Positions 8,063 to 17,255 of a DNA stretch of 64,000 nt are shown piece by piece; the stretch's first letter is position 1; every line of letters starts with the position of its first letter. Below the pieces are notes generated by a model. The model was not told where the DNA came from and did not search any database. It worked only from the letters and a program-made list of their open reading frames with translations. Both the position numbers and the translations under genes were made by a program. The DNA comes from Actinomadura alba (GTDB taxonomy: Bacteria; Actinomycetota; Actinomycetes; Streptosporangiales; Streptosporangiaceae): the NCBI RefSeq assembly GCF_014323705.1, contig NZ_JABVEC010000007.1, forward strand, positions 124,001-188,000, given 5' to 3'.

Positions 8063-9587
8063 CGGCCAGGTTCGCAGCGATCATGTTCGTAGCGCGCCGG
8101 CCGCGACCGCGTGACGCGACGCCGAGGGCGGCGGCGACGCAGGCGACCGGGGTCACCGGCAGCACGTAGCGGTGGTCGAAGTCCAGCGCGGCCACCGGCA
8201 GCACGAGCAACGCCATCGCCGCGCCCCACGGCACCGTCGCGCCCCACGTCCTGCGGCGTATCCCGAGCACGCCGAGGAGCAGAACGCCGCCCAGCACCGG
8301 GCCGCGCAGCTGCGCGATCTCCTGGTAGGACACCAAGAAGCCGGCGTACGGCGACACGGAGTGCCACCCGTGAACGCTCGGATCGTACGCCCGCAGGCTC
8401 GCGATCGCGGTGGGCTTGTCAGCCGGCGGGTGCGAGCGTCCCTCGCTGAAACGGTACGCGCCGGCGACCCGCCGCGGATGAGGGGCGGGCGTCCAGTGGA
8501 AGGCCAGTGACACGTCGCGTGCGACCGCGCCGACGTAGTCGAGCGGCTGCGCGGTGATGGCTCGGAAGGCGAACGACCGCGCCCGCTCGTTGTCCCAGCG
8601 TTCGGGTCGCGGGTCGGACTCGCGCCGGCGGTCGGGTGGCCGGTTGATCGCCGAATCGTCGGCCCACACGTACTCCGACGCGGCGTCCTGGTGCGAGCCG
8701 TTCGGGCAGAGCCAAGCCTCCGACGCGGGCGGCCGGATCACCTGGCAGTCCGCGAACGTCATGGTCCGTGCCCACAGTGCGACCCCGTCGCCGCCCGCGA
8801 GCGTGAACCGGCCGTGGACACCGGCGTACCAGGCGGCGTAGAGGATGATCGGCAGCCCGCCCGCGACCGTCATCGCCAGCAGCGGCCGTAGGCCCACGCG
8901 GCGCACGGCCACGGCCACGAGCGCCAGGACCAGCAGCGGCAGCGCGATCGTACGGGTGAGTGCGGCCAGCGCGAGCAGCAGGCCGGCCGAGGCCGCCGCC
9001 ACGGCGGACAGCCGTGCCGACCATGACAGCACGGTGACGACCGCCACCGTCAGGAAGATGAACAGCGTGTCGCTCAGGATCGCGTGCTCGATCACCAGTG
9101 CCCGTCCGTCGAACAGCACCGGGACCGCGGCGAGCGTGGCCCCCCAGGCAGGCAGCCCGTGCCGCCGGAGCAACGCGTAGACCAGCAGGCCGGTGCACAG
9201 GCCGAGGATGTGCTGCACGGCCGTGACCAGGACGAGGCTGTGGAGCGGCGAGAGCAGCCAGAGGAACATGCCGTACCCGCTCGGCTGGAACCCCCACAGC
9301 GGCTCGGGCGAGGTGCCCAACCTGAGATAGGAGTAGGAGTCGCCGTAGTAGAGGAACGCGGGGCGATGGCCGAGCATCGTCACGACCCGCAGCACCGCGG
9401 CGAGTGCGAGTAGCAGAGTGATCAGCCGATGACGGCCTATGCCTCCGAGCCGGCGGCGTGCCGCCGGCCGGACGGCCGGGACCGAGGACTCCCGCCGCGT
9501 CCCGGCGGGACCGGCGGCGGGATCGGGTGCTGGACCGGCGGCGGGCGGCGGCTCGACCGTCACCGACCCGAGGTCATGTCGTCGCAT
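8013..9587 (-). CDS. GT-C fold membrane glycosyltransferase-like protein
   Basis: A 524-residue multi-pass membrane protein. After a Pro/Ala-rich cytosolic N-terminus (to about 55), a first helix is followed by a loop with 'YYGDSYSYLRLG', the acidic loop-1 signature of GT-C (GT39/PMT-like) enzymes that use polyprenyl-phosphate sugars. About ten helices and a soluble external segment near 300-400 follow. ATG 9587 has GGAG upstream at seven bases; the longer frame to 9749 lacks one. The acceptor is unknown. It is convergent with tetR (50-base overlap) and divergent from the two-component system. Confidence 0.8.
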   Translation of the reverse strand: MRRHDLGSVTVEPPPAAGPAPDPAAGPAGTRRESSVPAVRPAARRRLGGIGRHRLITLLLALAAVLRVVTMLGHRPAFLYYGDSYSYLRLGTSPEPLWGFQPSGYGMFLWLLSPLHSLVLVTAVQHILGLCTGLLVYALLRRHGLPAWGATLAAVPVLFDGRALVIEHAILSDTLFIFLTVAVVTVLSWSARLSAVAAASAGLLLALAALTRTIALPLLVLALVAVAVRRVGLRPLLAMTVAGGLPIILYAAWYAGVHGRFTLAGGDGVALWARTMTFADCQVIRPPASEAWLCPNGSHQDAASEYVWADDSAINRPPDRRRESDPRPERWDNERARSFAFRAITAQPLDYVGAVARDVSLAFHWTPAPHPRRVAGAYRFSEGRSHPPADKPTAIASLRAYDPSVHGWHSVSPYAGFLVSYQEIAQLRGPVLGGVLLLGVLGIRRRTWGATVPWGAAMALLVLPVAALDFDHRYVLPVTPVACVAAALGVASRGRGRRATNMIAANLAATNLPGGLRGGRSPRR

Positions 9588-9664
9588 CGGCAATCTCCAG
9601 CTCCGTCGCCGAGCCCTTCCCGGCGTTCGTGCTGGAGTACAGCGATCGGTCGCTATCCCGGAGA

Positions 9665-9680
9665 TATCCGAATCCGGATA
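9665..9680. promoter_or_regulatory. Inverted repeat in the GT-C / two-component intergenic region
   Basis: TATCCG-AATC-CGGATA lies in the 190-base gap between divergent genes and is a candidate response-regulator or repressor site. Position is the only support for function. Confidence 0.4.
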
Positions 9681-9778
9681 CGCTCCCGATACACCTGTCG
9701 GGGCAGGCTGGACCGGAATGTGCCCGCGCGCCCGTACCGCGTGACGCACACCCGTACGTCATGGTCTGGGAGGGCACG

Positions 9779-10435
9779 TTGCGTGTATTGATCGTCGAGG
9801 ACGAGCGCACGCTCGCGGACTCGATCGCCGAGGGGCTGCGCGCGGAGGCGCTCGCCGTCGACGTCGCGTATGACGGAGGCGGGGCGCTGGAGCGGCTGGC
9901 CGTCAATGACTACGACGTGCTCGTCCTGGATCGCGACCTGCCGGCCGTGCACGGCGACGACGTGTGCCGGGCGGTGATCGCATCCGGTGGGCTGGTACGG
10001 GTGCTCATGCTGACCGCCGCCAGTGACGTGCGCTCCCGTGTGGAGGGTCTGTACCTCGGTGCCGACGACTACCTGGCCAAGCCGTTCGCCTTCGCGGAAC
10101 TCCTCGCCCGGGTGCACGCGCTCGCGCGCCGGGCACGACCCGCCGAGCCGCCGGTGCTGGAGCGTGCGGGGGTACTGCTCGACCGAGCCCGCCGGCAGGC
10201 TTACCGCGACGGGTATTACGTGCCGCTGGCCCGCAAGGAGTTCGGCGTCCTCGCCGAGCTGCTGCGCGCCGGCGGAGCGGTCGTGTCCGCCGAGTTGCTG
10301 CTGGAGAAGGTGTGGGACGAGCACACCGACCCGTTCACCAACGCCGTACGGATCGCGGTGATGAAACTGCGTCGTAAGCTCGGCGAGCCGCCGATCATCG
10401 AAACCGTTCCTGGAGCGGGGTACCGGATCCCATGA
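9779..10435 (+). CDS. Response regulator, OmpR/PhoB type
   Basis: A 218-residue regulator. The receiver domain (1-115) has the acidic pair in 'VLIVEDE', phospho-acceptor Asp51 in 'VLVLDRDLP' and Lys in 'DYLAKPF'. The winged-helix DNA-binding domain (about 125-218) ends 'VPGAGYRIP', typical of the Trans_reg_C family. I chose TTG 9779, which follows GGGAGGG and starts exactly at 'RVLIVEDE'; ATG 9761 would add six residues. The gene overlaps the kinase gene by four bases (ATGA). Confidence 0.92.
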   Translation: MRVLIVEDERTLADSIAEGLRAEALAVDVAYDGGGALERLAVNDYDVLVLDRDLPAVHGDDVCRAVIASGGLVRVLMLTAASDVRSRVEGLYLGADDYLAKPFAFAELLARVHALARRARPAEPPVLERAGVLLDRARRQAYRDGYYVPLARKEFGVLAELLRAGGAVVSAELLLEKVWDEHTDPFTNAVRIAVMKLRRKLGEPPIIETVPGAGYRIP

Positions 10436-11532
10436 GGCTCACCATCCGGCTGCGGTTCGGCCTGTTGTGCGGAGCGGTCGTGCTCTGCGTCGGTGCCGCG
10501 CTGGTAGCCGCCCTGTACTTGCTGATCAAAGGCCGCCAGCGCGCGCAGTTCGACGAGGCGATGCGGCAGCTGTGCTGCGGTTACGTCCCGCCCCATCCGA
10601 TAGCGGTTCTCCAGCGGGAGACGCTCGACCTGCTGGTCTTCTGGGGCGCGATCACGGTCGGCGCGGCGGCCGCCGTGGCCGTCGGACTGGGCTGGTGGAC
10701 CGCCGGCTGGGCGCTGCGTCCCCTTCGGCGAGTGACTGAGACCGCCCGGCGGGTCGCCCAGAGCCATGACCTCACCGAGCGCATCGGGCACGCGGGCCCG
10801 CCTGGGGATGGCAAAGAGCTGGCCGACATCTTCGACACCATGCTCGGCCGGCTGGCTCGCGCGTTCGACGGTCAGCGGCGATTCGTCGCCAACGCCTCCC
10901 ACGAGTTGCGCACCCCGCTCACCATCAATCGGACCCTGGTGGATGTGGCGGTGCGGCGGCCCGATGCCACCGAGGACGTCAAGCGGCTCGGTGAGTCACT
11001 CCTGGTGGTCAACACCCGGCACGAGCGCCTGATCGACGGGCTCCTGGCCTTGGCCGAAGGCGAGCAGACGGTGCTCGACCGCCGTCCCCTCGACCTCACC
11101 GACGTGGTAGAGCACGTCCTCGACCAGGTCGTCGCCGAGACCGAGGAACGGGATGTGACCGTGCACCGCTTGCTGGACGCAGCACCGACCGCCGGCGACG
11201 CGGTGCTCTTGGAGCGGCTCGTACAGAACCTGGTCGAGAACGCGATCCGGCACAACGAGAAGGAGGGCGAGGTCTGGGTGACCACCCGGTGGCGGGCCGA
11301 CCGGGTCGAGTTGGTGGTGGCCAACACCGGGCTCGTGGTTCCGCCCTACGAGGTCGAGAACATCTTCGAGCCGTTCCGCCGCCTGCACGGCGACCGGCTG
11401 CGGTCCGAGCGCGGCAGCGGGCTGGGGCTCTCCATCGTCCGGGCCATCGCCGACGCCCACGGAGGCGGCGTGACCGCACACCCCCGCGGCGAGGGCGGTC
11501 TCACCATCACCGTCGAGCTGCCGGCCGAGTGA
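10432..11532 (+). CDS. Sensor histidine kinase
   Basis: A 366-residue partner of the preceding response regulator. Helix 1 is at about 9-32 and helix 2 at about 66-92, enclosing a sensor loop of only about 33 residues that contains a Cys-Cys pair (48-49). HAMP follows, then HisKA with phospho-acceptor His157 in 'NASHELRTPL', then a HATPase domain with N-box 'NLVENAIRHN', 'VANTG' and 'GSGLGLSI'. The very short sensor loop argues for sensing within or at the membrane. Translation is coupled to the regulator by the ATGA overlap. Confidence 0.93.
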   Translation: MRLTIRLRFGLLCGAVVLCVGAALVAALYLLIKGRQRAQFDEAMRQLCCGYVPPHPIAVLQRETLDLLVFWGAITVGAAAAVAVGLGWWTAGWALRPLRRVTETARRVAQSHDLTERIGHAGPPGDGKELADIFDTMLGRLARAFDGQRRFVANASHELRTPLTINRTLVDVAVRRPDATEDVKRLGESLLVVNTRHERLIDGLLALAEGEQTVLDRRPLDLTDVVEHVLDQVVAETEERDVTVHRLLDAAPTAGDAVLLERLVQNLVENAIRHNEKEGEVWVTTRWRADRVELVVANTGLVVPPYEVENIFEPFRRLHGDRLRSERGSGLGLSIVRAIADAHGGGVTAHPRGEGGLTITVELPAE

Positions 11533-11594
11533 TCCGACGCCTCCCGCCCCGGTCGCGGAGTCAGGGGCGTCCGGGCCGGGCCGGCCAGGCGGCG

Positions 11595-11624
11595 ACGATC
11601 AGCCGCACGGCAGCGGCTGATCGT
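11595..11624 (+). terminator. Hairpin terminator after the two-component operon
   Basis: A perfect 12-bp stem (ACGATCAGCCGC with GCGGCTGATCGT) and a 6-base loop, 62 bases after the kinase stop. There is no U-tract, as is usual in actinomycetes. Confidence 0.7.
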
Positions 11625-11788
11625 GCGGCACCCGGGCGGACCACGCACAGCCGCGGCTCCAGGGCGGCGCGTCAAGCTTCGGCAAAGTTCATGTGGACAA
11701 CCTTCCACCCGGCGTCGCCTAACGGACAAAATCTCCTCTGATTTGCTTTTTGTTCGTATTAAGGCTGTTCAGCCTGTTTGGGGGGTTC

Positions 11789-13402
11789 GTGAAGAAGCTT
11801 GTCGCCGCCGCCGCGACAGCCGGTCTGCTCACCGGGTTCGGTCTCCACGGCGCTACGAGCGCGTCGGCCACCACGGTTCGGCCCGGTGCCTTCCAGCCGG
11901 CGAAGCTCGCCTGGCATCCCTGTCAGGCGGACATCGTCACGGGAGCGAAGGCCTACGACGGCCTCGGCGCGACCCCGGTGTCGACGAGGATCCAGTGCGC
12001 CGAGCTGCGCGTGCCGCTGGACCACGCCCGCCCGTACGGCCAGAAGATCACTCTGGAGCTGACCCGGACGCCGCACACCGGCTCGGGCAAGGCGAAGGGC
12101 AACATCCTGGTCAACCCCGGAGGGCCGGGCGGTGAGGGGGCGCTGTTCGGCCCGGGCGTCTTCGCCCAGAACTCCGCCCCGATGCAGGCCGCCTACAACG
12201 TCATCGGGTTCGACCCGCGTGGCATCGGGTTCAGCACGCCCAAGCTGACCTGTGACGCGAACTACAGCAACGCCCCCCGGCCGGCGTACGGCACCGGGGA
12301 CAGGGAGACCGGCGTGGTCTGGCTGAAGAGGGCCAAGGCCTACGCCGACGCTTGCGCCGAGCGGTTCGGCGCGGGCGCCGAGGTGAACCTGCTCGACCAC
12401 ATCAAGACCATCGACTCCGTTCGTGACATGGACACGATCCGGGCGGCGCTCGGTGACCGGAAACTGGACTACTACGGCGCGTCCTACGGCACCTACCTCG
12501 GCCAGACCTATGCCACCGTCTTCCCGAAGAACGTCGGCCGCATGGTTCTCGACGGCAATGTCGGCCCGGGGAACGTCTGGTACGACGCCCAGCTCGCCCA
12601 GGACCGTGCGTTCGACAAGAACATCGAGTACTACTTCGGCTGGATCGCCAAGTACGACAGCCGGTACCACCTCGGCGACACCCAGGCGAAGGTCCGCGAC
12701 TTCTACTACGGCCTCCAGGCCAAGCTGGCCCATCAGCCGGTGACCTACGAGGACCCGCAGAGCGGGGCGAAGACCGCGGTCGGCCCGGACGAGCTCGTCG
12801 ACGCCGTCCAGAACGCCGCCTACCGGCGCAGCCAGAGCGTGTGGGACTCGTATGCGAGTGCGCTGTCGGCGCATGAGTCCGGTGACGACGCGACCTTCGC
12901 CGCGACCTTCGGCGCGCAGACCACCGGCGGCAGCGACGACAACGGGTTCGCCGTCTACAACGCCGTCCAGTGCACCGACGTACGGTGGCCGCAGAGCTGG
13001 CGGAAATGGCACCGCGATGCGGTCCGGGTCAACGAGGAGGCGCCGTTCGAGACGTGGGGCAACGTCTGGTTCAACGCCCCCTGCCTGTTCTGGCACGCCA
13101 AGGCCGGTACGCCGGTCGAGGTCGGCCAGACGAGGGACCTGCCGAAGAACATCCTGATGTTCCAGTCCACCGAGGACGCGGCCACGCCCTACGCCGGCGC
13201 GCTCGAGCTGCACAAGATCCTCAGGGGCTCACACCTGGTCGTCCAGGACGGCGACCGCACGCACTGCATCGTGCACCGCGGCGACCTCCGCCCGGGCGGT
13301 GTGGACTCCTACTACGACGCCTACTTCCTGAAGGGCACCCTGCCCGAGCAGGACACCGTCCACATTTCCCAGCTCGGTGACCCGACCCCGCCAGTCTCCT
13401 AG
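11789..13402 (+). CDS. Secreted S33 family peptidase (tripeptidyl-aminopeptidase-like)
   Basis: A 537-residue exported alpha/beta hydrolase. GTG 11789 gives a standard signal peptide (MKKLVAAAATAGLLTGFGL...SASA); a TTG at 11750 is also in frame. The nucleophile Ser lies in 'YYGASYGTYLG', and an oxyanion strand is present in 'NPGGPGGEG'. The C-terminal TAP-like domain supplies Asp ('FQSTEDAATP') and His ('GDRTHCI'). Related Streptomyces enzymes (Slp/Tap) remove tripeptides or process extracellular proteins. It is a single gene bounded by strong hairpins on both sides. Confidence 0.88.
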   Translation: MKKLVAAAATAGLLTGFGLHGATSASATTVRPGAFQPAKLAWHPCQADIVTGAKAYDGLGATPVSTRIQCAELRVPLDHARPYGQKITLELTRTPHTGSGKAKGNILVNPGGPGGEGALFGPGVFAQNSAPMQAAYNVIGFDPRGIGFSTPKLTCDANYSNAPRPAYGTGDRETGVVWLKRAKAYADACAERFGAGAEVNLLDHIKTIDSVRDMDTIRAALGDRKLDYYGASYGTYLGQTYATVFPKNVGRMVLDGNVGPGNVWYDAQLAQDRAFDKNIEYYFGWIAKYDSRYHLGDTQAKVRDFYYGLQAKLAHQPVTYEDPQSGAKTAVGPDELVDAVQNAAYRRSQSVWDSYASALSAHESGDDATFAATFGAQTTGGSDDNGFAVYNAVQCTDVRWPQSWRKWHRDAVRVNEEAPFETWGNVWFNAPCLFWHAKAGTPVEVGQTRDLPKNILMFQSTEDAATPYAGALELHKILRGSHLVVQDGDRTHCIVHRGDLRPGGVDSYYDAYFLKGTLPEQDTVHISQLGDPTPPVS

Positions 13403-13418
13403 GGGCGGGTTCCCGGGT

Positions 13419-13453
13419 GGAAAGGGGCCTCTGAACGGCGGAGGCCCCTTTCC
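13419..13453 (+). terminator. Strong terminator after the S33 peptidase
   Basis: A perfect 13-bp stem (GGAAAGGGGCCTC with GAGGCCCCTTTCC) and a 9-base loop start 17 bases after the stop codon. Confidence 0.85.
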
Positions 13454-13593
13454 GCAATCCCGCTGCTGGCGTGACCGATCGTCGCCGAGCTGAGTTCGTA
13501 ACGGCAGGTCGGTCCCCCCTCAGACGGTTCGCGAACGCCGCCTCTTCGCCGTGGAACTCCAGTGATGTTGACGTGGCCTCGATCGCGCGACAG

Positions 13594-13625
13594 TATGAAC
13601 GTAAGTTCATGAACATACGTTCATA
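13594..13625. promoter_or_regulatory. Two interlocked TetR-type operators
   Basis: The 32 bases form a palindrome with a single mismatched pair. They consist of two 16-base sites, ATGAAC-GTAA-GTTCAT (13595-13610) and ATGAAC-ATAC-GTTCAT (13609-13624), sharing two bases, with centres 14 bp apart. The block ends 18 bases before the methyltransferase start. The third gene of that operon encodes a TetR protein, the likely ligand. Confidence 0.75.
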
Positions 13626-13643
13626 TCAGGCGCGGGAGGTCCG

Positions 13644-14489
13644 ATGGCGGGCATCGTCAACACCGAGCAGGCTGAGGCGTGGAACGGCTACGAGGGCGAG
13701 CACTGGGCCGCTCACGACGACCGCTACGACGCGGTGAACGGTGGATTCAACGCGTACCTGCTCGACGCGGCGCGGGTCGGTGAGCGAGATCGGGTGCTCG
13801 ACATCGGCTGCGGCAACGGTCAGCTGACCAGGCTGGCCGCCGGTCGGGCGCGGCTCGGGCGGGCGCACGGGATCGACCTGTCCGCCCCCATGCTGGCCAG
13901 GGCGCGCGCCCGGGCGGACGAGGAGGGCGTCTCGAACGTGACCTTCGAGCAGGGTGACGCTCAGGTGCACACGTTCCCGGCCGACGGTCACGACGTAGCG
14001 ATCAGCCGGTTCGGGATCATGTTCTTCGGCGATCCGGTGGGTGCGTTCGGCAACGTAGGCCGTGCTCTACGCCCGGGCGGACGGCTCGCCTTCCTTTGCA
14101 TGACCGGGCTCGAGGGCACCGACATGGCGAGCGTGTTCGGCGCGATGGCCGCGTACCTCCCGCGTCCGACCGGACCGGACGGGACCGGGCCCACGTCGTT
14201 CGCCGACCCTGCGCGCATTCAGGAGGTGCTGACGGGCGCCGGGTTCCAGGACGTCACCGCGACACACGTAGAGGCGGACGGGAGGTGGGGCCGTGACGTC
14301 GCCGACGCGGCGGAGTTCATCAGCGCTTGGGGGCCGGTCAGGTTTCACATGGAACAGGCCGGCCCCGAGGCCGCGGCCAAGGCGCGGGAGGCGCTCATCC
14401 CCGCGCTGCGGCCGTTCGAGACGCCCGAGGGCGTCCGGCTGCGGGGTACGGCGTGGCTGGTCACCGCGCTGCGCCCCGGCGTGGGCTGA
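13644..14489 (+). CDS. Class I SAM-dependent methyltransferase
   Basis: A 281-residue enzyme of the UbiE/Methyltransf_11/25 type. Motif I 'VLDIGCGNGQL' is at about 50-60, the acidic residue ending strand 2 is in 'HGIDLS', 'QGDAQ' follows, and the post-I region is 'ISRFGIMFF'. The substrate is unknown. ATG 13644 follows GGGAGGTCCG. It is the first gene of a three-gene operon; its TGA overlaps the next ATG (TGATG). The interlocked operators just upstream point to repression by the TetR protein encoded at the end of the operon. Confidence 0.9.
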   Translation: MAGIVNTEQAEAWNGYEGEHWAAHDDRYDAVNGGFNAYLLDAARVGERDRVLDIGCGNGQLTRLAAGRARLGRAHGIDLSAPMLARARARADEEGVSNVTFEQGDAQVHTFPADGHDVAISRFGIMFFGDPVGAFGNVGRALRPGGRLAFLCMTGLEGTDMASVFGAMAAYLPRPTGPDGTGPTSFADPARIQEVLTGAGFQDVTATHVEADGRWGRDVADAAEFISAWGPVRFHMEQAGPEAAAKAREALIPALRPFETPEGVRLRGTAWLVTALRPGVG

Positions 14490-15484
14490 TGGAGCGGATC
14501 GTCGTGCTCGGCGGGTACGGCGCCGTCGGCCGTGAGGCCGCCACCGCGCTGGCGGAGTGGTGTCCCGGCGCGGTGGTGGTCGCCGGCCGCGATCCGGCGA
14601 AGGCTCGAACGGTCGCCGGGGCCGCCTCGCTGCGGGTCGACCTGAGCGACGACGCCGACCTCGAACGCGCACTGGACGGTGCCGACGCCGTGCTCATGTG
14701 CGTGGAGCGGGACAACGTACGGATCGCCCGGGCCTGTGTGGAGCGGGGCGTCCACTACGTCGACGTCTCGGCGTCATACGACGTGCTCGTCGCCATCGAG
14801 ACACTCGACGAGCTCGCTGCTGAGCACTCCGCCACGGCCGTGCTCAGCGTGGGCCTGGCGCCCGGTGTCACGAACCTGCTGGCCCGCCACTGCGCCGAGC
14901 GGTCCGGCGGCGCGGACGTGCGGATCGGCGTGCTCGTCGGCATGGGCGAGCGGCACGGCCCGGCGTCGATCGAGTGGACGCTGGACGGGTTCGCCCGGGT
15001 CGGGCCGTCGTCGCAGATGGACTTCCCGCAGCCGTACGGCACTCGTACGGTCCATCGCTTCCCGTTCTCCGACCAGCAAACGCTGCCGGGCACGCTCGGC
15101 GTCGAGCGCGTCACGACGGGGATGTGCCTCGACTCGCGCGCTCTCACGACCGTGCTGGCCGCGGCGCGCCGGCCCGTCGTCACGCGGCTGCTGAGCGCAC
15201 CCCGCGTACGCGCTGCGGCGTCGGCCCTGCTCACGAGGGCGCACGTCGGCGGCGACGGGTTCGCCGTGACCGTCACCTCGGGCGCGCACACGGCGTCGTT
15301 CACCGGGCGGCGGCAGAGCCGGGCGACCGGGCTCGCCGCCGCGCTGGTCGTCCGGCAGCTCGACGCGCTGCCGGCGGGTGTCCGGCACATCGACGAGGTG
15401 ATAGAACCGGTCGGGTTCCTGACGGAGCTCGCCGGGCACGGTTTCGACCTCGACCTCGGCGCGGTTCACCACGAGGCGGAGTGA
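14489..15484 (+). CDS. Saccharopine-dehydrogenase-like NAD(P)-binding protein
   Basis: A 331-residue protein whose N-terminal Rossmann region ('MERIVVLGGYGAVGREAATAL') matches saccharopine dehydrogenase NADP-binding domains. It contains 'VLMCVERDNVRIARACVERGVHYVDVSASY', typical of that family, and a C-terminal domain of unknown specificity. These proteins are often generic reductases or carboxynorspermidine-synthase-like enzymes rather than true saccharopine dehydrogenases. It is translationally coupled on both sides (TGATG at 14487 and 15482). It probably acts on the same compound as the methyltransferase; this is inferred from the operon only. Confidence 0.85.
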   Translation: MERIVVLGGYGAVGREAATALAEWCPGAVVVAGRDPAKARTVAGAASLRVDLSDDADLERALDGADAVLMCVERDNVRIARACVERGVHYVDVSASYDVLVAIETLDELAAEHSATAVLSVGLAPGVTNLLARHCAERSGGADVRIGVLVGMGERHGPASIEWTLDGFARVGPSSQMDFPQPYGTRTVHRFPFSDQQTLPGTLGVERVTTGMCLDSRALTTVLAAARRPVVTRLLSAPRVRAAASALLTRAHVGGDGFAVTVTSGAHTASFTGRRQSRATGLAAALVVRQLDALPAGVRHIDEVIEPVGFLTELAGHGFDLDLGAVHHEAE

Positions 15485-16107
15485 TGTCACCGAGAAGAGC
15501 GGCGGTGCTGCGCGACGGCGGCGAGCGGAGTCTGCGCGAGCATCTCATCGCCACCGCCGAACGCATGATCTCCGAGCGGGGAACGGTCGGGCTCACCGTG
15601 CGCGCGATCGCCCGCGAGGCGGGCGTGGCCGACGGCGTGCTCTACAACCATCTCGCCGACAAGGAAGAGCTGCTGGCGCTGGCTCTGCGCGCCCATGTCC
15701 GGCGCATCGAGAGCGAACTGGGCGAGCTCCCGGAGCCGGGCGCGGGCACCGTCGAAGCCGGTCTACGCGCCCACATCGCCTATGGCATGGCACTGCACCG
15801 GGCGATCCTGCCCGCCATCGCGGGGATGATCGCCCAGCCGAAGGTCCTCGCCCGATTCGCCGAGCTCGCCGAGCGCGGCACCGACTGGCGCGATCGCCTG
15901 GCCGGCCACTTGCGCGCGGAACGCGATCTGGGCCGGCTCGCCCCGGACGCGCAGATCGACGCCGCCACGGCGATGATCGTGGGCGTCTGTCACGAGGCGG
16001 TCATCTCGCTGCTCTTCCACGACGCCGCGACTCACTCGGCCCCGCCGCCGGCACCGATCGACGACCTGGTCGCCGCCGTACTCGACGGCATCGGTCCCCG
16101 TAACTAG
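15484..16107 (+). CDS. TetR family regulator of the methyltransferase operon
   Basis: A 207-residue repressor. The helix-turn-helix at about 17-65 includes 'TAERMISERGTVGLTVRAIAREAGVADGVLYNHLADKEELL'. A helical ligand domain follows. Its ATG overlaps the preceding stop, so it is made together with the enzymes and very likely binds the paired operators at 13594-13625 in a feedback loop. It ends four bases inside the convergent glycosyltransferase gene. Confidence 0.9.
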   Translation: MSPRRAAVLRDGGERSLREHLIATAERMISERGTVGLTVRAIAREAGVADGVLYNHLADKEELLALALRAHVRRIESELGELPEPGAGTVEAGLRAHIAYGMALHRAILPAIAGMIAQPKVLARFAELAERGTDWRDRLAGHLRAERDLGRLAPDAQIDAATAMIVGVCHEAVISLLFHDAATHSAPPPAPIDDLVAAVLDGIGPRN

Positions 16108-17255
16108 ACGACTCCGGGCAGGGATGAGGAGCCGGTGCTCACGGTCAGGGGCGACAGCCGGTGAGCGTGCAAGAAGCCGTCCACGGCCGTCTGCCAGTCG
16201 AACCGCTCGGCCTGGGCGCGGGCCGCGGCTCTGCGGTGGTGTTCCGGCCGGTCGAGCAGTCCTTCGACCGCGTCGGCGTAGGCCGCGGCATGGTCGTCGG
16301 CGGCCACCCCGGCCGAGCCGATGACCTCGGGCAGAGCGCTCAGGCGATTGACGACGACCGGTGTGCCGCTGGCGAGCGCCTCCAGCGCGGCCAGCCCGAA
16401 GGTCTCCACCGGGCCGGGAGCGATCGCGACGTCGGCCGTGGCGAGCAGGCCGGCCAGCAGGTCCCGGTCGGCGACATGACCGAGAAAGCGGATCGGCAGC
16501 CCGTCCGCGAGCGCCACCAGCGCCCCGTGCCGTGGTCCCGCCCCGATGACGGCGAGGACGGCCGGCACGCCTCTGCGCCGCAGCTCGGCCAGCGTGTCGA
16601 CGGCCCGCTCCGGGCGCTTCTCCGGGGACAGCCGGCTGCAGTGCACGAGCAGGACCTCGTCCGGTGCCGCCAGCGTGGAACGCAGCCACTCGCTCCGCCG
16701 CTCCGGCCCGAACAGGGCGAGGTCGACGCCGAGCGGCGCCCGGACGAGGTTGGCCGCCCCGACCCGGCGGTACTCGGCGGCGGCCCACTCGGTCGTGCAG
16801 AGCACGACGTCGAACGATGACGCGACCACGCCGTTGTACCGGTCGGCCAGCCACTGCAGCGGCAGCCGCCGCGGTCCGAGCAGCCCTACCAGCCCGGCGA
16901 GGCTGTCGTGGGACACCATCATGGACGGGACCCCGCGGGCCCGCGCCCACGCCCCGGTCCACTTCAAGGTCGTACGGTCGGAGACCTCGATCCGGTCCGG
17001 CGTGAGCTCGTCGAGCAGCCGCCGCAGCGACCGGCGCGCGGTGATGACGCGGTAGCCGCCGGTGCCGGGCACCACCGGTCCCGGCAGGGTGATGACCCGT
17101 CCCTGGCCGGTGTCCTCGTCGCGGTGCTCGGGCCCGGGAACGATGAGCACCGGCTCGTGCCCGGCCGCCGCGTATCCGGTGCCCAGTTCGCGCAGCGCGG
17201 TGCGCATCCCGCCCGAGGACGGCGTCACGAAATTGGCCAGCCGCACGATCCTCAT
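16104..17255 (-). CDS. GT4 family glycosyltransferase
   Basis: A 383-residue GT-B enzyme. The N-terminal domain starts 'MRIVRLANFVTPSSGGMRTALRELG' with the donor-loop glycines. The C-terminal nucleotide-sugar domain includes 'CSRLSPEKRPE', 'VIGAGP' and the EX7E motif in 'ETFGLAALEALASGTPVV'. It resembles phosphatidyl-inositol-mannoside-type mannosyltransferases, but the acceptor cannot be assigned. ATG 17255 has GGGAG before it, and an exact second copy of the ribosome site and ATG lies 17 bases upstream. The next gene upstream on this strand is a GT-C mannosyltransferase-like gene, so the two may serve cell-envelope glycan assembly. Confidence 0.88.
   Translation of the reverse strand: MRIVRLANFVTPSSGGMRTALRELGTGYAAAGHEPVLIVPGPEHRDEDTGQGRVITLPGPVVPGTGGYRVITARRSLRRLLDELTPDRIEVSDRTTLKWTGAWARARGVPSMMVSHDSLAGLVGLLGPRRLPLQWLADRYNGVVASSFDVVLCTTEWAAAEYRRVGAANLVRAPLGVDLALFGPERRSEWLRSTLAAPDEVLLVHCSRLSPEKRPERAVDTLAELRRRGVPAVLAVIGAGPRHGALVALADGLPIRFLGHVADRDLLAGLLATADVAIAPGPVETFGLAALEALASGTPVVVNRLSALPEVIGSAGVAADDHAAAYADAVEGLLDRPEHHRRAAARAQAERFDWQTAVDGFLHAHRLSPLTVSTGSSSLPGVV

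Noticed and set aside
14489..15484. True lysine-pathway saccharopine dehydrogenase
   Set aside because: Only the Rossmann part matches convincingly and there are no lysine genes nearby; a generic reductase is the safer call.
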